Source of the DNA: Candidatus Binatia bacterium
GTDB taxonomy: Bacteria; Desulfobacterota; Binatia; Bin18
Direction of reading: 5' to 3'
Assembly: GCA_022820725.1 (NCBI GenBank)
Contig: JAJEFA010000014.1
Location: 310,001 to 374,000 of the forward strand
Length of the DNA: 64,000 nt
Shown: positions 44,226-55,767 of the stretch, piece by piece
How the letters are laid out: each line of letters opens with the position of its first letter
Position numbering within the stretch: position 1 is the first letter of the stretch
Translations under genes and position numbers: made by a program
Notes under the pieces: generated by a model
Database searches by the model: none
What the model was told of the DNA's origin: nothing
The model's input: the letters and a program-made list of their open reading frames with translations, nothing else

Positions 44226-46730
44226 CTACTCCTCCTCTATACTTTGTGCACTAAAAACTACTTCTTTGTTTTCGGCTCTTCTGGCCTCTTCTTTTTCTTT
44301 CTCCTCTACAACCAAGGCAATGCTGGAGACGTACCCATCCGCGCCAACGTTAAAGAGTTTAACACCTTGGGTGTTCCTGCCTATCACCCGTAACTCAGCG
44401 ATCCGAATCCGTATTATCTTGCCGCTATCCGTCACGAGCATCAAGTCATCGTCCTCCTTCACCTGCAGCACACCGCAGACCAATCCGGTCTTGTCCGTGG
44501 TGCGCAGCGTACTGATTCCTTTACCTCCACGCGACTGTAGCCGATAGTCCTCTATCCTGCTCCGCTTCCCATACCCTTGAGACGATACCGTGAGAAGCGT
44601 AGCTTCTTGGTTAAGGATTTCAAGAGAGACAACCTCGTCCCCCTCTTCCAGAGTCATCCCCCGAACGCCAGATGTGCCGCGGCCGGCTGCTCGGACCTCA
44701 TCTTCTACGAATCGAATCGCCTTTCCGTTTTTGGTCGAAAGGAGGATTTCCTGTTTCCCGTCCGTGAGTTGGACGCCGATCACCTCGTCGTCAACACCAA
44801 GATTAATGGCAATGATTCCGCCACGACGAGGGTTAGCATAAGCCATGAGTTTCGTTTTCTTGACCTGTCCCTTGCGGGTCGCAAAGACAATAAAACCATC
44901 GTCCTGGAACTCTCGAACAGGGAGAAAGGCGGAAATTTTCTCTCCTTCTTGCAGCGGCAGAAGATTAACGATGGCTTTTCCTTTTGCAGTGCGGCTGCCC
45001 TGAGGAACTTCATGGACTTTGACCCAGTACACTTTGCCGATTGAGGAAAAAAACAGCAGGAAGGCGTGTGTAGAGGATATGAAGAGGTGCTCGACAAAGT
45101 CCTCTTCTCGGGTTGTCGCGCCAACAACCCCCTTTCCTCCTCGCCGCTGGGAGCGGTATTCAGTCAATGGATTTCTCTTGATGTAGCCAGCGTGGGATAT
45201 GGTGACCACGACGTCTTCTTCGGCTATCAAATCTTCGTCCGAGAGATCCGCGCTGGCAGACTGGATCTGTGTTCTACGCTCGTCAGAAAATCGACTCTGG
45301 AGATCGGTCAACTCTTCTTTGATGACACCGTCAATCTTCTCCGGACTGGCCAGAATACTTTGTAGCGAATCAATAACACCGAGTGTTTCCCGGTGCTCGG
45401 AAAGAATTTTTTCCTGTTCGAGTTGGGTGAGTCGCTGCAAGCGCATATCAAGAATAGCCTGCGCCTGTGTCTCAGTCAGCGCAAATTGGTCCTGAAGGGC
45501 TTGCCGTACGCGCGCCGGATTCTGTCCGTGACGAATGGTGTGGAGCACAGGATCGAGATTATCCAACGCGCTTTTGAGCCCTTCAAGCAGGTGGAGACGT
45601 TCATTGGCTTTCTGCAGATCAAAGGCAGTCCGGCGGCGGACCACCTCTCGGCGATGTTCAAGAAAGTGCAGGAGGGTGTCTTTGAGGGTCAGGAGGCGAG
45701 GGCGGCCATCGACGATGGCCAGAAGAATAACCCCAAACGAATCCTGAAGAGGGGTCATTTTATACAGCTGATTGAGGATGACGTGTGGGACAACATCCCT
45801 TTTCAGCTCGATAACGATGCGCATACCATCCCTATCGGACTCGTCACGCAGATCGGAGATTCCTGTAATACGTTTCTCGTTGACCAGATCAGCAATACGC
45901 TCAATCAAACGAGCCTTATTCACCTGGTACGGGATCTCGTGCGCAATAATACGACTCTTTCCGGTCTTCTCATCTTCTTCTATAGAGGTCCGCGCCCGCA
46001 TCTGAATGATGCCCCGCCCGGTTTCATAGGCGCTCCGCACTCCTGAGCGTCCATGAATATACGCTCCAGTAGGAAAGTCTGGACCGGGGATGTACTCCAT
46101 CAGGTCCCGATTTTTGAGGTCCATGTTCTCGATCAGAGCCAGGAGCGCCTCAATCACTTCGCCAAGGTTGTGGGGAGGAATATTGGTTGACATCCCCACA
46201 GCAATTCCAGAAGAGCCGTTGACCAGCAGATTGGGAAATTTACTTGGGAGAACGGCAGGTTCGTGGCTGGTATCGTCGTAGTTCGGGATGAAATTAATAG
46301 TCTCTCGATCAATGTCGGCAAGCAACTCATAGGCGATGCGGGTCATGCGGACTTCGGTATATCGCATGGCGGCGGGAGGGTCGCCATCAACCGAGCCAAA
46401 GTTTCCCTGACCATCAATGAGCGGATAGCGTAATGAGAAATCCTGCGCCATACGCACAAGGGTGTCATAGACAGCTGAATCTCCGTGTGGGTGGTATTTG
46501 CCAATCACGTCGCCCACGACACGGGCAGATTTCTTATATGGACGATTCCACTCATTCCCAAGGTCGTGCATGGCGTACAGGACGCGTCGGTGGACCGGCT
46601 TCAATCCGTCACGGACATCGGGCAGGGCTCGACCAATAATCACACTCATGGCGTAGTCCATATAGGACTGCCGCATCTCCTGCTCGATATTGACAGAGGG
46701 AAGGGGGTGGGAGTCAGAATAGTCTTCCAT
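44226..46730 (-). CDS. gyrA: DNA gyrase subunit A
   Basis: This 834-residue subunit cuts and rejoins DNA. The QRDR and catalytic Tyr region has [49 protein letters not shown], with catalytic Tyr in [12 protein letters not shown]. The GyrA-box QRRGGKG is in the C-terminal DNA-wrapping domain, with six beta-pinwheel repeats after residue about 500. The QRDR reads D82-S83 as DSAVY, the quinolone-sensitive type. It is downstream of gyrB on the same strand. Confidence 0.97.
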   Translation of the reverse strand: MEDYSDSHPLPSVNIEQEMRQSYMDYAMSVIIGRALPDVRDGLKPVHRRVLYAMHDLGNEWNRPYKKSARVVGDVIGKYHPHGDSAVYDTLVRMAQDFSLRYPLIDGQGNFGSVDGDPPAAMRYTEVRMTRIAYELLADIDRETINFIPNYDDTSHEPAVLPSKFPNLLVNGSSGIAVGMSTNIPPHNLGEVIEALLALIENMDLKNRDLMEYIPGPDFPTGAYIHGRSGVRSAYETGRGIIQMRARTSIEEDEKTGKSRIIAHEIPYQVNKARLIERIADLVNEKRITGISDLRDESDRDGMRIVIELKRDVVPHVILNQLYKMTPLQDSFGVILLAIVDGRPRLLTLKDTLLHFLEHRREVVRRRTAFDLQKANERLHLLEGLKSALDNLDPVLHTIRHGQNPARVRQALQDQFALTETQAQAILDMRLQRLTQLEQEKILSEHRETLGVIDSLQSILASPEKIDGVIKEELTDLQSRFSDERRTQIQSASADLSDEDLIAEEDVVVTISHAGYIKRNPLTEYRSQRRGGKGVVGATTREEDFVEHLFISSTHAFLLFFSSIGKVYWVKVHEVPQGSRTAKGKAIVNLLPLQEGEKISAFLPVREFQDDGFIVFATRKGQVKKTKLMAYANPRRGGIIAINLGVDDEVIGVQLTDGKQEILLSTKNGKAIRFVEDEVRAAGRGTSGVRGMTLEEGDEVVSLEILNQEATLLTVSSQGYGKRSRIEDYRLQSRGGKGISTLRTTDKTGLVCGVLQVKEDDDLMLVTDSGKIIRIRIAELRVIGRNTQGVKLFNVGADGYVSSIALVVEEKEKEEARRAENKEVVFSAQSIEEE

Positions 46731-46774
46731 GCAGAGGGGTTTCCTTTTTGATTATGACAGGGAGTGTGGTGGGC

Positions 46775-49222
<2,448 letters not shown>

Positions 49223-49283
49223 TCAAAGCTTAGCATTTTCTTTACGTTACGTAAACCACGAGCACTAGTAAAACATCTTTCTA

Positions 49284-50438
49284 TTAATTTATTTTCATAG
49301 GCATTATGACGTAGGAAAATTCATGGCTCTCTTTTTGCTGGAGGAGTCCTGGGCTCATCTCGTCTTTCAGGAAAAGAACGACAGAATCCCCTTCATTCAT
49401 GACATTTAATGCCTCGGTCAGATATCTTCCATTAAACCCGATTGATAATCCCTCTCCAGCGTATGAGGCTGCAATCTCCTCGGTCCCCTCGCCCAAATCC
49501 GGAGTATTGACGGAAACCTCGATCTTGTCTTTTTCAAATTGTAATTTTATCCCCCGAGACCGTTCTGTCGTGAGAATCAATATGCGACGGAGAGCACTGA
49601 GGAGTTCATCGCGGGGAAACTCAATCCGATGCGTGTGCTCTTTTGGAACAACTTGTTGGTAGTCAGGAAATTCCCCTTCTATGAGACGCATAAAGAGTTC
49701 AGTTGTCTCCTTCTTGAGGTTGACAACCGAATCGTTGACGGAAACGTCTATGGTTCCCTCGCTCTTCTCAAGGAGTTTCCGTGTTTCAACTAAACCTTTT
49801 TTGGGAAGTATGACGCTCGGCCAATCTGGCAGCGAGGGGGTATCGACCTCCCGCTCAATGAGGGACAGACGGTGTCCATCGCTGGCAACCATACGTATCT
49901 TTCCCTCGTCTTGGGTCTCGAGATAGACACCGCTGAGGTTCAGGCGAGTCTCATCGGGTGAGGTTGCAAAGAGGGTTTTTTCAATCATCTCCCGTAGGGT
50001 CGGTCCAGGCAAAGATATAAATTGATCAGAAGAAGAGGAGGGTTCCTCCTTCTTCTCTTTTTGCCCAGTTATTGTGGGGAATTCTTTCGGATCCAGACTG
50101 GCGATTCTGAAGTGTGACCTTCCACTATTGACATCCACCCATCCATTTCCACTTGAGCGTAAACGAACCTGGCCAGACGGCAGTTCACGAATGATCTCAT
50201 ATAACTTTCGTGCATCCGCAGTCATTGATCCTGATGCTTTCACTTCTGCCTGGCACTGCTGGCGGATTCCAATTTCAAGGTCTGTTGCCCCGAGAGAAAT
50301 AACGTCCTCGTTCTCTCCTGTAGAATTTGATTCGATGAGAACATGAGAGAGCATGGGAAGAGAGGATCGTCTCTCAACAACACCTTGGACGAGATATAAA
50401 CACTGAAGGAGGTCTTCCTTACCGACGCTGAATTCCAT
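49284..50438 (-). CDS. dnaN: DNA polymerase III sliding clamp (beta subunit)
   Basis: The 384 residues form three clamp domains: MEFSVGKEDLLQCLYLVQGVVERRSSLPMLSHVLIE, a middle domain with RMVASDGHRLSLIERE, and the end in MSPGLLQQKESHEFSYVIMPMKI. A short extra linker (EKKEEPSSSSD) between domains I and II comes from a near-palindrome at about 50028-50059. It is transcribed away from oriC. Confidence 0.96.
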   Translation of the reverse strand: MEFSVGKEDLLQCLYLVQGVVERRSSLPMLSHVLIESNSTGENEDVISLGATDLEIGIRQQCQAEVKASGSMTADARKLYEIIRELPSGQVRLRSSGNGWVDVNSGRSHFRIASLDPKEFPTITGQKEKKEEPSSSSDQFISLPGPTLREMIEKTLFATSPDETRLNLSGVYLETQDEGKIRMVASDGHRLSLIEREVDTPSLPDWPSVILPKKGLVETRKLLEKSEGTIDVSVNDSVVNLKKETTELFMRLIEGEFPDYQQVVPKEHTHRIEFPRDELLSALRRILILTTERSRGIKLQFEKDKIEVSVNTPDLGEGTEEIAASYAGEGLSIGFNGRYLTEALNVMNEGDSVVLFLKDEMSPGLLQQKESHEFSYVIMPMKIN

Positions 50439-50700
50439 ATCCTCCTCCCTTCTCTTTTTCTTTCTCTACTTACTACTACTTATTTTCTATATTTATATAT
50501 AAATAGATAATAGTAGTAGTAGGGCCTGTGGATATGTGGATAAGTGGATTAAGTATCTGTTTATATTAAAAAAGTTATCCACAGGGGGGTGTGGATAACT
50601 TCAGTAAACCTGTGGATAACTTTTTCTGTCCCTTTCCCTGGCGCGTTGTTCTCGCGAGTTATCCACAGGTTATCCACAGGTTATCCACAGGAAGAGAGGT
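50439..50700. other. oriC: Replication origin oriC (dnaA-dnaN intergenic)
   Basis: This 262-bp region has an AT-rich unwinding stretch (about 50468-50507, with TATATTTATATATAAATAGA), the tract TAA-TAG-TAG-TAG-TAG (50508-50522), spacer GGCC, then DnaA boxes. Read on the minus strand this is box, GC spacer, CTACTACTACTATTA and AT-rich DUE, the order of the B. subtilis basal unwinding system. A mirrored CTACTTACTACTACTTA lies at 50465-50481, so the DUE is flanked on both sides. Confidence 0.93.
50527..50689. promoter_or_regulatory. DnaA box array of oriC
   Basis: Perfect TTATCCACA boxes, in either orientation, are at 50535-50543, 50575-50583, 50590-50598, 50611-50619, 50659-50667, 50670-50678 and 50681-50689. 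One variant (TGTGGATAT) is at 50527-50535. The last three are direct repeats at an 11-bp period. Confidence 0.95.
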
Positions 50701-52026
50701 CTACTCATAAATCATGATCTCTATTCTATTGATAATATCGCGAAGCTCTTCGTCTTTTTTGAACCGATTTTCGATTGCATGACAGGCATGCAGAACCGTC
50801 GTGTGATCTTTTCCTCCAAATCGCATGCCGATCATCGGGTAGGAGGCGCCGGCAAGCTTACGGCAGAGAAACATACAAACTTGCCTTGGAAACGAAACGA
50901 TCTTTGTTCGTTTCTTTGAGGTCATATCGGCAATACTGACACCAAAATACTTACTCACCGTTCTCTGTACGGTCTCAATCGAGACTTTCTTCTCCTGGTC
51001 TGTGACTAAATTCTTGAGAACCTGTCGAGCAAAGTTGACGGTGATATCAGCCTGATTCAAGGCGGCCAGTGCTCCTAATCGTGTCAGGCCACCCTCAAGC
51101 TCCCTGACGTTTGACGTCACATGAGAGGCAATAAAGAGGGCAACATCGTCAGGGAGGGGGATACGTTTTGCACGTGATTTTTTTTGCAGAATTGCGACCC
51201 TGGTCTCGAGATCAGGTGGCTGGATATCGGCGATCAGTCCCCACTCGAAACGGTTTCGTAATCGCTCCTCGAGTCCACCAATTTCGTTTGGAAACTTATC
51301 GGACGTTAATATAATTTGCTTATTTGACTCATGAAGGGAATTAAAGGTGTGAAAAAATTCTTCTTGTGTTCGCTCGCGGCCGGACAGAAACTGCACATCA
51401 TCGAGAATAAGGACATCTGCGCGACGGAATCTATTTTTAAATTCCGTCATTCGATTCTTTCGTAAATGAGCAATCAATTCATTGGTAAAAGACTCTGAGG
51501 ACAGATAAACAATACTGTCCTTTCCTTGTTTTGCCGATGTCTCGTGTCCGATGGCATTAATGAGATGTGTCTTTCCTAACCCAACCCCTCCATAGATGAA
51601 TAATGGATTATAGCTTTTTCCTGGATGCTTGCTGACCGCCTTGGCAGCGGCATGAGCAAACTGATTGCCGCCACCGACCACAAAGGAGGAGAAGGTGTAA
51701 TTCTGAATCAGTCCGTCTTTCTTTCCCCTCCCTTTTCCCTGGGCTGGCTGTTCTTGCTCTTCTGCTGGAAAGAGTTCTCCTTGGGGTTTTTCCTGGACAT
51801 GCAAGACGAGATGCGTTGGCTGACCAAGTACCTCAGTCAATGCATTTTCCAGGGGGCCGACGAGATTACTGAGTAGCCAATCCTTAAAGAGCGCGCTTGG
51901 GACCTCAAGATGGAACACGTCATCTTGGAGCCCAAGGGGCCGAACCGGTTTCAGCCAGGTTTCACTATTCGTCCTTCCTACTTGTCCCTCAACAATCCCC
52001 AACACTCGTTCCCACACCCGATGCAT
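50701..52026 (-). CDS. dnaA: Chromosomal replication initiator protein DnaA
   Basis: About 441 residues. Domain I is WERVLGIVEGQVGRTNSETWLKPVRPL. Domain III AAA+ has FIYGGVGLGKTHLINAIGH, VLILDDVQFLSGRERTQEEFFHTFN and LRNRFEWGLIADIQPPDLETRVAIL. Domain IV HTH has SFPRQVCMFLCRKL and FGGKDHTTVLHACHAIE. ATG 52026 has GGGGAAGGA 6 nt upstream and is preferred to the GTG at 52044. DnaA boxes lie on both sides, allowing autoregulation. Confidence 0.97.
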   Translation of the reverse strand: MHRVWERVLGIVEGQVGRTNSETWLKPVRPLGLQDDVFHLEVPSALFKDWLLSNLVGPLENALTEVLGQPTHLVLHVQEKPQGELFPAEEQEQPAQGKGRGKKDGLIQNYTFSSFVVGGGNQFAHAAAKAVSKHPGKSYNPLFIYGGVGLGKTHLINAIGHETSAKQGKDSIVYLSSESFTNELIAHLRKNRMTEFKNRFRRADVLILDDVQFLSGRERTQEEFFHTFNSLHESNKQIILTSDKFPNEIGGLEERLRNRFEWGLIADIQPPDLETRVAILQKKSRAKRIPLPDDVALFIASHVTSNVRELEGGLTRLGALAALNQADITVNFARQVLKNLVTDQEKKVSIETVQRTVSKYFGVSIADMTSKKRTKIVSFPRQVCMFLCRKLAGASYPMIGMRFGGKDHTTVLHACHAIENRFKKDEELRDIINRIEIMIYE

Positions 52027-52044
52027 GCCGCGTCCTTCCCCCAC

Positions 52045-52629
52045 TCAACAAAGGTTATCCACACCTGTGGATAACTCGGTAACTTCCTCTTTGAACTAAG
52101 GAAATATCCGTCAGATGACGAAGTTATCCACATACATTTGTCTCTCTGCCTCGCCTTCTGCCCCAGGAAGTTCCCGTTCACCAACCGTGTAGTCAGAAGG
52201 GCGAGAAAAAGACCCATGTCTATCCGAATCAATGTGCCGCTTAAATTTTATGAGGCCAGAGAGGATAGTGTCACTGCGTCTTAAAATTTTTCTCCCAAGA
52301 ATGCAAGGAAGAGGGCGAACTTTTTCCAAAGCGGTGAATATTACTAAAAAAAATCAAACTCATAACACGATGTGATATGATAAAAACCAGAGAGTTGAAA
52401 GATCGCATTCATATTCCCTTGTTTTTCTTATTATTTCCGGAAACGTCTCTTGTAAAAAGATAGGTTTTTCCTTCACATATTGTTATTGATACCTCTAAGG
52501 GAGCCCGTGCAGAGTGAGGGGATTCTCATAATTCCGGATCATTTGCGAGAGGGTAGCTTTTGTCTTGACTCTCTTATGGGTGGGTGGTAGCAGGGGGAAT
52601 CCTCACAACTGGGACATGGGTAGACTCAG
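52045..52629. other. dnaA upstream region with a second DnaA box cluster
   Basis: This 585-bp gap lies between dnaA and hemL. Perfect DnaA boxes are at 52055-52063 and 52066-52074 (head to head, 2 bp apart) and at 52124-52132. An AT-rich stretch follows at about 52330-52500. Together with the dnaA-dnaN boxes this looks like a bipartite origin. It should also hold the divergent promoters of dnaA and hemL; a TTGACT 17 nt before TAGCAG at about 52564-52592 is a weak candidate for hemL. Confidence 0.7.
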
Positions 52630-53913
52630 ATGTCAACATCGCAAAAACTCTTCAATGAAGCGCAAAAATATATTCCAGGAGGAGTGAACAGTCCGGTTCG
52701 TGCGTGGCGGGCTGTTGGGGGTGACCCTCTTTTTATCCACCGGGGGAAAGGCTGCCGTGTTACGGATGCGGATGGGCGCGAGTATATAGACTATGTCGGT
52801 TCCTGGGGACCGTTAATAGCCGGGCATGCTCATCCGCAGGTTGTTGGGGCACTCGAGCGAGTGGTGAAGAGTGGGACCAGTTTTGGTGCTCCAACGGCAA
52901 AAGAGATTGAGCTGGCAAAAACGCTGACTCAGACCATTCCGTCCATTGAGAAGGTTCGCCTGACCTCCTCGGGCACAGAAGCGACCATGACCGCCCTGCG
53001 TCTCGCCCGTGGCTATACTGGTCGCGCGAAGATCATCAAGTTCTCTGGCTGCTACCACGGTCACTCTGATGCGCTTCTGGTGAGAGCTGGGTCAGGAGCG
53101 CTGACGTTTAGTACTCCGGACAGTCAAGGTGTTCCCGAGGCCTTTAGCAGCATGACCCTTGTGGCTGAATACAACAGTCTCTCCAGCGTACGAGCATACC
53201 TGGAGGCGGACCCAGAAGGAGTGGCCGCCGTTATACTGGAGCCTGTTCCTGGAAATATGGGTCTCGTCCTACCCGAGCAGGGCTTTCTAGAGGGTCTTCG
53301 GGAACTCACCCGGGAGTTTGGAGTTGTGCTCATCTTTGACGAGGTCATGACCGGCTGCCGTCTCACCCGTGGTGGAGTTCAAGAGCTCTACCATATCGAT
53401 CCAGATCTCACCTGCCTTGGGAAAGTCGTGGGTGGTGGCCTGCCATTGGCCGCGGTTGGCGGAAAGGCGGCAATAATGGATGGGCTTGCCCCTTTGGGGG
53501 GAGTCTACCAAGCTGGGACATTGTCCGGAAATCCATTGGCTGTGACCGCAGGGATTGAAACCTTAAAGCTTGTTCATGCCGCTGGAGCCTATGAGCGGTT
53601 GAATATGCTCGGAGATATGCTGGCTAAGGGATTACGTGTTGCCATTCGTGAGACTAGTATCAAAGCCTGTGTGAACCAAATAGGTTCGATGTTCACCATC
53701 TTCTTTGGGGTTGACCCCGTTTGCGACTATGAGTCAGCCACCCAGAGCGATACTGAAATGTTCGCTCGTTACTTTCGCGGTATGAGCGAGCAGGGCATAT
53801 ATCTTCCCCCCTCTCAATTCGAATCCGCCTTTATTTCCCTGGCGCACGGCGAGGATGAAATTCAGGAAACCCTACGAGCTGCGAGGTCAGTCCTTCAGAA
53901 TCTTGGTAGCTGA
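52630..53913 (+). CDS. hemL: Glutamate-1-semialdehyde 2,1-aminomutase
   Basis: This PLP enzyme makes 5-aminolevulinate in the C5 route of tetrapyrrole synthesis. It has 427 residues: YIPGGVNSPVRAWRAVGG, DYVGSWGPLIAGHAHP, RLTSSGTEATMTALRLARGYTGR, CYHGHSDALLVRAGSG and LIFDEVMTGCRL. The PLP Lys is in CLGKVVGGGLPLAAVGGK. It is followed 4 nt later by the F0 ATP synthase cluster, so co-transcription is likely. Confidence 0.97.
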   Translation: MSTSQKLFNEAQKYIPGGVNSPVRAWRAVGGDPLFIHRGKGCRVTDADGREYIDYVGSWGPLIAGHAHPQVVGALERVVKSGTSFGAPTAKEIELAKTLTQTIPSIEKVRLTSSGTEATMTALRLARGYTGRAKIIKFSGCYHGHSDALLVRAGSGALTFSTPDSQGVPEAFSSMTLVAEYNSLSSVRAYLEADPEGVAAVILEPVPGNMGLVLPEQGFLEGLRELTREFGVVLIFDEVMTGCRLTRGGVQELYHIDPDLTCLGKVVGGGLPLAAVGGKAAIMDGLAPLGGVYQAGTLSGNPLAVTAGIETLKLVHAAGAYERLNMLGDMLAKGLRVAIRETSIKACVNQIGSMFTIFFGVDPVCDYESATQSDTEMFARYFRGMSEQGIYLPPSQFESAFISLAHGEDEIQETLRAARSVLQNLGS

Positions 53914-53917
53914 GAAA

Positions 53918-54142
53918 ATGGCCCAGGAGAGTCCTCTCATCACCTATGGAAAGTATGGGGCGCTTGGGTTCGAGTTCGCCGGAGCCATTATCGCCGGCCT
54001 CTTGATTGGCAACTATGCAGACACTCAGTTTGGCACGGCGCCCCTCCTGATGGTCATCGGGGTGATCGTTGGCATGTCAGGAGCGATATATCGTCTGATC
54101 ATCGTGCTCCAGCGTCTTTCTGCCCGTGACAAAGACAATTGA
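53918..54142 (+). CDS. AtpZ/AtpI-type membrane protein
   Basis: The 74-residue protein has two TM helices (YGALGFEFAGAIIAGLLIGNYAD and LLMVIGVIVGMSGAIYRLIIVL) in the order and spacing of the AtpZ/putative F0F1-ATPase subunit family. These proteins help c-ring assembly or Mg2+ uptake. ATG 53918 is chosen because it follows the hemL stop; a frame opening inside hemL is longer. It overlaps the next gene by 17 nt. Confidence 0.85.
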   Translation: MAQESPLITYGKYGALGFEFAGAIIAGLLIGNYADTQFGTAPLLMVIGVIVGMSGAIYRLIIVLQRLSARDKDN

Positions 54143-54515
54143 GAGAATAGAAGTCCTGAACCTTGCTTTGGTTGGGATTGGTGCCGTTATCGGCTGGATA
54201 ACAGGAATTATTCATGTGCCCAGCTTTGTACTTGGCGGTGGTGTGATGCAGGCTAACTTCTGGCTGCTCAAAAAAGTGGTCCGCGCCTCCCTCGCTCCGG
54301 TCGATTCGCGCAGTAAAATTCGTGCCGCCCTGTGGCTGACTGTCAAAGGCGGATTCTATGTATTCCTTTTAAGCGCGGTTTTCATTCGGTACCCCATTGA
54401 CGCTAAGAGTTTTGTCGCCGGGGTCCCTTTACTGCTTATTGCCTGCATGATAATCGGCCTGAGCAAGTCAAAGGGCCGGCACTCTTTTACTTCGCTAATC
54501 AGTCCCAGAGACTAA
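54126..54515 (+). CDS. atpI: ATP synthase subunit I
   Basis: This 129-residue protein, starting at GTG, has four membrane helices: LNLALVGIGAVIGWITGIIHVPSFVLGGGVMQANFWLL, GGFYVFLLSAVFI and VPLLLIACMIIGLSKSK. Its position before atpB and its four-TM plan fit the AtpI assembly factor. The sequence family is poorly conserved, so the name rests partly on context. Confidence 0.8.
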   Translation: MTKTIERIEVLNLALVGIGAVIGWITGIIHVPSFVLGGGVMQANFWLLKKVVRASLAPVDSRSKIRAALWLTVKGGFYVFLLSAVFIRYPIDAKSFVAGVPLLLIACMIIGLSKSKGRHSFTSLISPRD

Positions 54516-54566
54516 TACGCGCGAGCGCGCCACGAGCCTACTGCGTGAGTGTACTGAACTGAAAAC

Positions 54567-55268
54567 ATGGAACATCATATCTTTCTCTGGGTCGATCATA
54601 TTCCTGGGCTCAGCCTTCTCCCAGGTCATATCGCTACCTCCCTTATTGTCTCTGTTGCTCTTATTCTTTTTGCCTATATGGCAAAGAGACAGTTGGCTGC
54701 CGCGGATGATGTGGCGGTTCCTGATGATTCGCTGACCTGTCGGAACATGGCCGAACTCCTCACTCAGGGCATCTCTGACATGGCCGAGGGCGTGCTGGGT
54801 GACCGGGCGCAGAAATACGTCCACCTCTATGGCAGTTTTTTCCTGTTCATCCTGATCGCAAACCTCTCCGGGTTGTTGCCTGGATTTTCTCCCCCCACCA
54901 GCAATTTCAACGTGACGCTTGCCTTGGGCGTGCTTTCCTTTGTCGCGTACAATTTCTACGCTTTCCAAGAACAAGGTTTGGCCTATCTGAAACATTTTGT
55001 CGGCCCGATCTGGTGGCTGGGCATCCTGATGGTCCCGCTCGAACTCATTGATAATTTTGTCCGGCCTTTCTCTCTTTCCCTGCGGCTTTTTGGGAATATG
55101 ACCGGTGACCACGTTGTTTTAGAGATATTTACGGACCTGACGAAAGTCGTAATCCCAGTCGTCTTTTATGCGCTTGGGGCGTTTGTTTCCCTTGTACAAG
55201 CGTTTGTTTTTACTCTGCTCAGCATGGTGTACGTCTCCTTGGCCGTTGCCCATGATGAGCATCACTAA
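54567..55268 (+). CDS. atpB: ATP synthase subunit a
   Basis: The 233-residue membrane subunit forms the proton half-channels. Key segments are YGSFFLFILIANLSGLLPGFSPPTSNFNVTLALG and LELIDNFVRPFSLSLRLFGNMTGDHVV, with the essential Arg in SLRLFGNM. The C-terminal helix AFVFTLLSMVYVSLAVAH follows. Confidence 0.96.
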   Translation: MEHHIFLWVDHIPGLSLLPGHIATSLIVSVALILFAYMAKRQLAAADDVAVPDDSLTCRNMAELLTQGISDMAEGVLGDRAQKYVHLYGSFFLFILIANLSGLLPGFSPPTSNFNVTLALGVLSFVAYNFYAFQEQGLAYLKHFVGPIWWLGILMVPLELIDNFVRPFSLSLRLFGNMTGDHVVLEIFTDLTKVVIPVVFYALGAFVSLVQAFVFTLLSMVYVSLAVAHDEHH

Positions 55269-55396
55269 GGGAAAAAGAAGAAATAGAGAGCAATAAAACC
55301 CATTGTCTCTGTGGCGGAGAGGGTATGAAGCGGTGAGGAGGATAAGAGGAGGCGGATCCGACACTGCGCTATTGGGACATGAAAGGAGTAGGGCGT

Positions 55397-55714
55397 ATGA
55401 AGAAACTATGTGTAACAGGTGTGCTGGCGGTCTGTATGATGCTGCTCACCGCCGGAGCTGCTCTCGCGGCTGATGGAGACGGCGATTCCTCAAGAGGCCT
55501 GATCGCTCTCGCGGCCGGCCTCGGTATCGGCATCGCTGCCGTTGGCGCTGGCTTGGGTCAGGGCCGTGCGGTGGCTGCTGCTATGGAGTCTATCGGCCGG
55601 AACCCAAATTCGGCTGATCGCATTCAGACCCCGATGATCATCGGTATCGCCTTCATTGAGGCGCTGGCTATTTACGCGCTGGTTATTGCGTTTACGCTAT
55701 CTGGAAGCGTGTAA
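55397..55714 (+). CDS. atpE: ATP synthase subunit c with an N-terminal leader
   Basis: From ATG 55397 it has 105 residues: a leader ([20 protein letters not shown] and AALA) and then the two-helix hairpin. Helix 1 is Gly/Ala-rich with the loop RNP. Helix 2, [19 protein letters not shown], carries the ion-binding Glu. The Gln and adjacent Ser/Thr of Na+-type rings are absent, so it is probably proton-driven. Leaders on c subunits occur in several deltaproteobacteria. An ATG at 55379 is possible. Confidence 0.93.
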   Translation: MKKLCVTGVLAVCMMLLTAGAALAADGDGDSSRGLIALAAGLGIGIAAVGAGLGQGRAVAAAMESIGRNPNSADRIQTPMIIGIAFIEALAIYALVIAFTLSGSV

Positions 55715-55737
55715 TTGCCGAGTTCGGAAAAAGAAAA

Positions 55738-55767
55738 GGGCGCCGTGTCTAACGGCGTCCTTTTTTA
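55738..55767 (+). terminator. Rho-independent terminator of the F0 cluster
   Basis: CGCCGT (55741-55746) pairs with ACGGCG (55751-55756), with weaker flanking pairs, and is followed by a T-run. It lies between atpE and the convergent Nramp-like gene. Confidence 0.88.

Noticed and set aside
50659..50689. Short direct repeats that might be a CRISPR or iteron array
   Set aside because: Each unit is a DnaA box (TTATCCACA) at an 11-bp period beside dnaA; there are no spacers.
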